Assembly (NCBI RefSeq): GCF_003096095.1
Contig: NZ_CP015453.1
Location: 3,782,001-3,846,000, forward strand
Length of the DNA stretch: 64,000 nucleotides
Direction: 5' to 3'
DNA from: Dietzia psychralcaliphila
Lineage (GTDB): Bacteria; Actinomycetota; Actinomycetes; Mycobacteriales; Mycobacteriaceae
Part shown: positions 59,799-64,000 of the stretch, piece after piece
Layout: each line of letters begins with the position of its first letter
How positions within the stretch are numbered: position 1 is the first letter of the stretch
Program-made: the position numbers and the translations under genes
Notes under the pieces: model-generated
Told to the model about the DNA's origin: nothing
Database searches by the model: none
The model's input: the letters and a program-made list of their open reading frames with translations, nothing else

Positions 59799-60542
59799 AT
59801 GGACTCGACTACCGCGCGTTGGAAGATCCGCACTGCTCTCCATTCGCAGAATTTCCGGGCGGTTGATTTAGCGACGTTAGTCTCACCTTCGACAATAGAT
59901 TTCGCTTCGGTCCCCCGCCAATTGACCGAAGCGATAAATGGAGCCTTGCGGACGTCTACCAACTGGGGCGGCATTCAAGACCAGTTATCCATCTTGCGTG
60001 ACCAATTAGACTCTCAAGGAAGATATATCTGGGATGTGTACGTTGGCGCTAGCCATCAAACACTGAAGCTGGTGGTCGTAGTCGGTTTTGGAGGGCCGGT
60101 TCACGACACCCACTTTAAGACCAGATTTGATGCAACGTGGGTTGTTATGCAATCGCTTGAAGCGCATATTCGGCAGTTCAAACTCGATCCACAGCTGATG
60201 GCGCTTCTCGATACAGCGCGTAAACCTCTACTCGCCCAAGCATCACCTCCAGTGAAAGCCGCCCTTGATCTTTCATGGACTTTGCTCAACTCCAGTCGCG
60301 CCAGTGGTGGTCCATCAAGCGTCTTGTTTGCCGCATGCGGGCATGGTTTGTCGCCAGACCTCGGAACCAAGTTGAGGCAATTGTCTTACAGTAGGGCGAG
60401 AACTGGCTTAGGCGCGCAACCAATGCTCCAAGGCATCGCATGGGATTTCTCGCAGCCCAAGTTCTCAGACGACCAACTCTACTTCGGCATACTAAATACG
60501 TTCAGTTCTGCTGACTTTAAGGCAACAATGCGCCTAAGCTGA
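59799..60542 (+). CDS. Unrecognised AT-rich island gene
   Basis: A 247-residue protein (ATG at 59799, one codon after a GTG). No domain recognised. Segments are IRTALHSQNFRAVDLATLVS, LTEAINGALRTSTNWGGIQD, TLKLVVVVGFGGPVHDTHFK and LDLSWTLLNSSRASGGPSSV. No signal peptide or membrane helix. Codon use and base composition differ strongly from neighbours (many A- and T-ending codons), indicating recent acquisition. It is convergent with the small gene at 60548, 5 bases apart. Confidence 0.6.
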   Translation: MDSTTARWKIRTALHSQNFRAVDLATLVSPSTIDFASVPRQLTEAINGALRTSTNWGGIQDQLSILRDQLDSQGRYIWDVYVGASHQTLKLVVVVGFGGPVHDTHFKTRFDATWVVMQSLEAHIRQFKLDPQLMALLDTARKPLLAQASPPVKAALDLSWTLLNSSRASGGPSSVLFAACGHGLSPDLGTKLRQLSYSRARTGLGAQPMLQGIAWDFSQPKFSDDQLYFGILNTFSSADFKATMRLS

Positions 60543-60547
60543 AGGGT

Positions 60548-60835
60548 CTATAACGCGATGGGGCCGTCGACCAACTCATACTTGCCGCTGGAAAGTAATC
60601 TGAACGAACGGCCCGAACTTGGATCGTAGATCCTCGAAGGTCGCTCAAAATTAGTTATCGGTTCGCGTGTTGCCGCGTCAAATACCCGAGAAATGACCCA
60701 CACTGCACCGTCAACGGCGAGTTCAATAGCGACCCTTCCAATAATGACAGTAATTTGGCTCCGCCTTGACATTTCAAGCACCCCCCTGATTTGCGCAGAA
60801 TCATCTGCGTGCCCGGTTCTGAGCTTACTGGTCAC
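60548..60835 (-). CDS. Small hypothetical protein of the AT-rich insert
   Basis: A 95-residue frame, or a shorter one starting at the internal ATG with MSRRSQITVIIGRVAIELAV. It shows a beta-rich pattern (DGAVWVISRVFDAATREPIT and IYDPSSGRSFRLLSSGKYEL) and no known domain. It shares the AT-rich composition of the convergent 247-residue gene. Existence is plausible but unproven. Confidence 0.42.
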   Translation of the reverse strand: MTSKLRTGHADDSAQIRGVLEMSRRSQITVIIGRVAIELAVDGAVWVISRVFDAATREPITNFERPSRIYDPSSGRSFRLLSSGKYELVDGPIAL

Positions 60836-60946
60836 ATTGTCGAGAGCGGAAGTCTTTGCTTATTTTTGGGTCCCCAACGTGGGTCGGCTCGGATCGGAGC
60901 CGCTCAATAATTGCGGTGGGGCGCAGTTTGCACGCCTCATGCGCGA

Positions 60947-61792
60947 TCAGTGTTGGGCGATGAAACGACAAATCCCCGCGGCCACCTCCGCGGGGCGTTC
61001 CTCAGGCGCGAAGTGACCGCAGTCGTCGATCACGTGGAGGGCACTGCCCGGGATCGCCCGGCGCAGCCGGTGGGCGTGGTCGATGACCTGCCAGGTGTCG
61101 TCCGCACCCCAGATCAGTTGGACCGGGACCTGCCCCAGGGTGTGCAGCCTGTCGCTGATCTCCATGGTGTGCGCGGGGTCGTAGTGCGCCACCTGGTGCT
61201 GGAACAGGCTCGGCTGGCCGATCGGTCCGCTGATGAGGTCCACATACACCCGCAGCGCCTCGGGGTCGAAGTTCGCCGGCTCACTGTGGGTCGACAGCAG
61301 CCACTCCCGGAAGTGCTCCCGGTGCTCGTCGTCGGGCCTCTTGGCCAGCACTTCCAGGCCGTCGGCCATCTGCTGCCGGGTCCGCTCGGAGGGGTAGGTA
61401 TCAAAGCTCACCACGTCGATCAGCGTCAGCGTGCGCAGGCGCTCTATCGAGCGCACCCCGAATCGCTGGGCGACGCCGCCGCCGATGTCGTGTGCCACCA
61501 GGTGGAACGAGTCCAGTCCCCACAGGTCGAGCAACCCGTCCAGGATCGCGACGTTGCCGGTGATCGACGTGTCCACGGCCGTGTCCCACGGCCGCTCCGA
61601 CAGGCCGTACCCCAGCAGGTCGAACACGTGCGCCCGGTACCCGGCGTCGACGAGCCGTGGTACGACGTTCCGCCAGATGTACGACGACGAGGGGGTGCCG
61701 TGCACCAGCACTACAGGCTCTCCGGCCCCGTGAACGCCATAGGCGATGCGGTAGCCGTCGATGAGGGCGTGGCGATCGACGACGTGCGTCAT
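60947..61792 (-). CDS. Haloalkane-dehalogenase/epoxide-hydrolase-like alpha/beta hydrolase
   Basis: A 281-residue hydrolase of normal length. HGTPSSSYIWRNVVPRLVD (oxyanion), FDLLGYGLSERP, nucleophile HDIGGGVAQRF with an aspartate near residue 102, IWGADDTWQV with the acid, and DDCGHFAPEERP with the histidine. An aspartate nucleophile and the tryptophan-bearing lid fit the dehalogenase/epoxide hydrolase branch. Substrate unknown. It is in original GC-rich background just right of the AT-rich insert. It precedes no obvious partner; the DJ-1 gene upstream on the same strand ends 55 bases before it. Confidence 0.85.
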   Translation of the reverse strand: MTHVVDRHALIDGYRIAYGVHGAGEPVVLVHGTPSSSYIWRNVVPRLVDAGYRAHVFDLLGYGLSERPWDTAVDTSITGNVAILDGLLDLWGLDSFHLVAHDIGGGVAQRFGVRSIERLRTLTLIDVVSFDTYPSERTRQQMADGLEVLAKRPDDEHREHFREWLLSTHSEPANFDPEALRVYVDLISGPIGQPSLFQHQVAHYDPAHTMEISDRLHTLGQVPVQLIWGADDTWQVIDHAHRLRRAIPGSALHVIDDCGHFAPEERPAEVAAGICRFIAQH

Positions 61793-61846
61793 CCCGGGGC
61801 TCCTTCACGGTTGTTCCCGGTCACGAGAGGCGTACCCGCCTCTTGC

Positions 61847-62548
61847 TCAGACTGCGAGGTCCGCGACGAGCCGCTCGGCCAGTTCCGCGGACGACTGCGG
61901 GTTCTGGCCGGTGTAGACGTTCCGGTCCACCACGACGTACGAGCCCCACGGCTCGGCGGCCGACGAGTAGTCCGCGCCGAGTTCGACGAGCTTGTCCTCG
62001 AGGAGCCAGGGGGCGTTGGCGGCCAGACCGACCTGCTCTTCCTCGACGTTGGAGAACCCGGTCATGCGGTATCCGGCGAACGGTGACGAGGTCGGGTCCT
62101 CGGACGCGGCCAGGACAGCGGCCGGGGCGTGGCAGAGCAGAGCGACGGGCTTCCCGGCGCTCACCCGCTCGGAGAGGATCGTCCCGGAGGTCCGGTCCAC
62201 GGCGAGGTCCTCGAGCGGACCGTGGCCGCCGGGGTAGAAGACCAGGTCGAAGGCCGAGTGGTCCACGGTCGCGAGGTCGACCGGCGAGTCCAGGACGGGC
62301 GCAAGCTCGTCGAGCGAGGCCTTGACCTTCTCGAGGGCCTGCGGATCCCCGGCCCCCTCACCGAGGCTGGCCTGATCCACCGTGGGGGCGCGGCCACCGG
62401 GCGTGGCCACCGTGACGGCCCATCCGGCCCCGGTGAAGACTTCGTAGGGGGTCACGAACTCCTCGGCCCAGAATCCGGTGGGGTGCGCGGAGCCGTCCTT
62501 GAGGGTCCAGTGGTCGGCGGCGGACATGATCATGAGAACGCTTGTCAT
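61847..62548 (-). CDS. DJ-1/PfpI (Hsp31/glyoxalase III-like) protein
   Basis: A 233-residue class I glutamine-amidotransferase-like protein. The N-terminal VLMIMSAADHWTLKDGSAHP and FWAEEFVTPYEVF hold the conserved acidic residue, DLVFYPGGHGPLEDLA the glycine turn, and VALLCHAPAAVLAA the reactive cysteine with its adjacent histidine near residue 146. The type is close to Hsp31/YajL-like glyoxalases, which detoxify methylglyoxal or act as chaperones. The ATG at 62548 has good context. It is divergent from the small-protein cluster at the window end. Confidence 0.88.
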   Translation of the reverse strand: MTSVLMIMSAADHWTLKDGSAHPTGFWAEEFVTPYEVFTGAGWAVTVATPGGRAPTVDQASLGEGAGDPQALEKVKASLDELAPVLDSPVDLATVDHSAFDLVFYPGGHGPLEDLAVDRTSGTILSERVSAGKPVALLCHAPAAVLAASEDPTSSPFAGYRMTGFSNVEEEQVGLAANAPWLLEDKLVELGADYSSAAEPWGSYVVVDRNVYTGQNPQSSAELAERLVADLAV

Positions 62549-62857
62549 GGCACAACCCTACGGAGGTCCTGCTGAAGCGGGACTGAGCGACTTTCGGGTG
62601 TTCCGGGTCACAATTCGTGTTTCATAAAGAAATATTCTTTAGTGCTCCCGGTCGACTCTCGAGTGGCCATCCCGGGCCCTACCTGCGAGAACCTATTCGT
62701 CTCGATGTTGACGATGTATCAGCAGGTCAGAACCCTCTGTTCTCGGCTGGCTGATTAGCCCGGGAAGCAATTGAGAGCCGCTCATCGTTTGCTTAACCTC
62801 TGGTGCGCATTGATTGCGACCAACTGGAACCCGACCATCCCCACACACGGAGTCACC
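62549..62857. other. Intergenic region upstream of the small-protein cluster, with AT-rich dyad
   Basis: 309 bases without a convincing gene. The exact dyad AAAGAA-ATA-TTCTTT lies at 62626-62640 in otherwise GC-rich flank. The remainder is of intermediate composition, ending in ACGGAG before the ATG at 62858. It could hold the promoter and operator for either divergent unit. Confidence 0.5.
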
Positions 62858-63064
62858 ATGGACCTCTACTTCGGAAGCATCTCAAGCCCACTCTGGGTAA
62901 TGGCCAACGCAGCACTAGCCGGGGTCATCAACATGATTCCGGGAGCGCAAGCGGCGTCGACCGATCTCTACCGCACTCAGCACGCACTGGGTGTCGAGGC
63001 TGGCCTCCCCGCGTACCAGCTGGACATCCTCAAGAACAATGCCATGGCCTACGGCTGGTGGTGA
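62858..63064 (+). CDS. Small hydrophobic protein, first of a three-gene cluster
   Basis: A 68-residue protein, MDLYFGSISSPLWVMANA and onward, with ACGGAG 5 bases before the ATG. It has one hydrophobic stretch (LWVMANAALAGVINMIPG) and no classical signal peptide. The end is NNAMAYGWW. Size and character recall small cell-wall channel or peptide proteins of mycolic-acid bacteria, but no family match can be claimed. The next gene starts 1 base after its stop. Confidence 0.55.
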   Translation: MDLYFGSISSPLWVMANAALAGVINMIPGAQAASTDLYRTQHALGVEAGLPAYQLDILKNNAMAYGWW

Positions 63065-63065
63065 G

Positions 63066-63572
63066 ATGAAGGCCCGCTGGCGGCGAACCGGGGCGTTCTG
63101 GCTCGCGGGCGGTGCGTTTTCCCTCACTGGCATCTCATGCGGAGTGATAGTTGGAGTCCTGACTCACGCTCCCGCAAAAGCCGACAGCTCGACGGTCGCT
63201 AGCGGCGAGTTCGCACAGGGTGGCCTCAACTCGCAGCGACCCCCAGCGGAACCACTGGGGACAGCGGCGGTCACGTCGGTCACGACGTCGCTTGCAGCGA
63301 TGCCCGCTACTCCCCCAGATGTGAGGCCACCCGGCGCTGAGCCGCCTGATTCACCCAGTGTGCCCGTTCCCCCGTTGGCGCCTGTACCAGCGGTTCAGCT
63401 TCCTGCTCCGCAACCCCCGGCTCGAACGGTTCCGCCGGTACTACCTGCGCCTGCACCAATCCCGGCCCCCACTGTGGCGCCCTCGTCCGCGCCCCCAGCT
63501 CGAGTTGAGCTCCCACTGATTCCGCTCAAGCCCCAAGAACCAGTTCGACCTGGACAACTCCAAGTCGGTTGA
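63066..63572 (+). CDS. Secreted or anchored proline-rich protein
   Basis: A 168-residue protein. The basic N terminus MKARWRRTGAFWLAGGAF and hydrophobic GISCGVIVGVL act as a signal peptide or anchor, ending near APAKADS. From residue ~85 onward it is an extended Pro/Ala/Val-rich chain (PDVRPPGAEPPDSPSVPVPP and PAPAPIPAPTVAPSSAPPAR), typical of a cell-wall-spanning spacer. No enzymatic domain. It is joined to the 68-residue gene by a 1-base gap, so the two are co-translated. Confidence 0.65.
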   Translation: MKARWRRTGAFWLAGGAFSLTGISCGVIVGVLTHAPAKADSSTVASGEFAQGGLNSQRPPAEPLGTAAVTSVTTSLAAMPATPPDVRPPGAEPPDSPSVPVPPLAPVPAVQLPAPQPPARTVPPVLPAPAPIPAPTVAPSSAPPARVELPLIPLKPQEPVRPGQLQVG

Positions 63573-63606
63573 CCACAGGCCACACCTGAAGAATGGAGAC
63601 AAAACA

Positions 63607-63897
63607 ATGGGAATCATCGAAGGTCTCGCTTTCATCGGCGCAGTCCTCCTAGGTCCGGCGGCGGCCGCCGCTGCGGCAATCGGCTTGACGCCGCCCTTGG
63701 TCGGAGGAATCGCAGTGGGAGCCGGAACCGCCGCAGTAGTAGGCGGAGCCGGAGCCGCTGCTTCTGTGTCAAACCCGTTTGTGATGGATGGTGTTGAGAA
63801 CGCCGCGTTCAAAGGCCACAACGATCTCGTCGCAGGATCAGCCAACTTACTCAATGGTCTCCAGCTCCCCGGCATACCGGAGTTCCACGTCAACTGA
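63607..63897 (+). CDS. Glycine/alanine-rich hydrophobic protein
   Basis: A 96-residue protein with a long hydrophobic run: LAFIGAVLLGPAAAAAAAIG, PPLVGGIAVGAGTAAVVGGA. Glycine-zipper spacing suggests membrane insertion or oligomerisation. The hydrophilic end is NPFVMDGVENAAFKGHNDLV then GLQLPGIPEFHVN. GGAG precedes the ATG. It follows the proline-rich gene by 34 bases. A pore, peptide or bacteriocin-like protein is conceivable; nothing proves it. Confidence 0.58.
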   Translation: MGIIEGLAFIGAVLLGPAAAAAAAIGLTPPLVGGIAVGAGTAAVVGGAGAAASVSNPFVMDGVENAAFKGHNDLVAGSANLLNGLQLPGIPEFHVN

Positions 63898-63946
63898 ACT
63901 TCGGCCGCTCCTCATTGCTAGTTTTTGCTAGCTCATTCAGCCGCAC

Positions 63947-63984
63947 CCCTGCACTAGCCCGATACCAGTTGGGCCGGTGCAGGG
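63947..63984 (+). terminator. Hairpin after the small-protein cluster
   Basis: CCCTGCAC (63947-63954) pairs with GTGCAGGG (63977-63984), and GCCC/GGGC extend the stem inside, with loop GATACCAGTT. It lies 50 bases after the last gene and may end its transcript. Confidence 0.5.
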
Positions 63985-64000
63985 TTCCGGTGCTTGAATG

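Overview
The window is high-GC actinobacterial chromosome, most likely a mycolic-acid bacterium of the order Mycobacteriales and close to Dietzia. This is inferred from a FadA/FadB beta-oxidation pair, a MusEFGK-MusI type sugar importer with its small extra membrane protein, KstR-type operators, Mycobacteriales-style secreted LIP lipases, many GTG starts, ATGA/GTGA gene overlaps and probable leaderless starts. No rRNA, tRNA, insertion sequence or CRISPR array was seen.

Layout. 1-9.7 kb is a lipid and aldehyde catabolism block: fadB (cut by the window edge) and fadA, a tandem TetR regulator, two MpaB/DUF2236 oxygenases, an aldehyde dehydrogenase, an acyl-CoA dehydrogenase, a DUF4334 protein and an F420-type oxidoreductase. 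Its two divergent intergenic regions share the same putative operator. 9.7-14.7 kb encodes a MusEFGK-I sugar ABC importer. 14.9-20.3 kb holds a Tat-exported PhoX phosphatase, an alpha/beta hydrolase, a MarR regulator, an SDR and a ketopantoate-reductase-family protein. 20.4-24.5 kb is a cobalamin-riboswitch operon (BtuF-BtuC-BtuD-like plus a FhuF-like iron-sulfur protein). 24.5-33.7 kb is mixed metabolism and transport: an AsnC-type domain protein, a KstR-box SnoaL protein, a sugar porter, a CGNR regulator with a LysE exporter, a GyrI-like protein, a metallo-beta-lactamase-fold protein and others.

34.3-43.6 kb is the main accessory region. One compact same-strand operon runs hsdM-hsdS-DUF91 nuclease-mrr-HTH antitoxin-PIN toxin-hsdR, nearly all joined by 1-4 nt overlaps. 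It combines a type I restriction-modification system with two extra PD-(D/E)XK nucleases and an embedded toxin-antitoxin-like pair, and is the best candidate here for an unusual defence system.

43.6-51.9 kb has two secreted lipases, a KstR-box meta-cleavage-product hydrolase, a DUF4261 protein, a methyltransferase-like protein, two SnoaL proteins and an SDR. 51.9-59.5 kb is core-like: leuS, DoxX, MarR-SdpI, hemerythrin, DUF202 proteins and an SBF-type transporter. 59.5-60.9 kb is a visibly AT-richer insert with two unrecognised genes. The window ends with a hydrolase, a DJ-1/PfpI protein and a cluster of three small secreted or hydrophobic proteins of unknown function.

A recurring feature is short GC-rich tandem arrays lying against stop codons of minus-strand genes. 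Two arrays 26 kb apart share a 13-bp unit that carries the stop codon itself. In-frame 12-18 bp repeats also expand linkers in several proteins.
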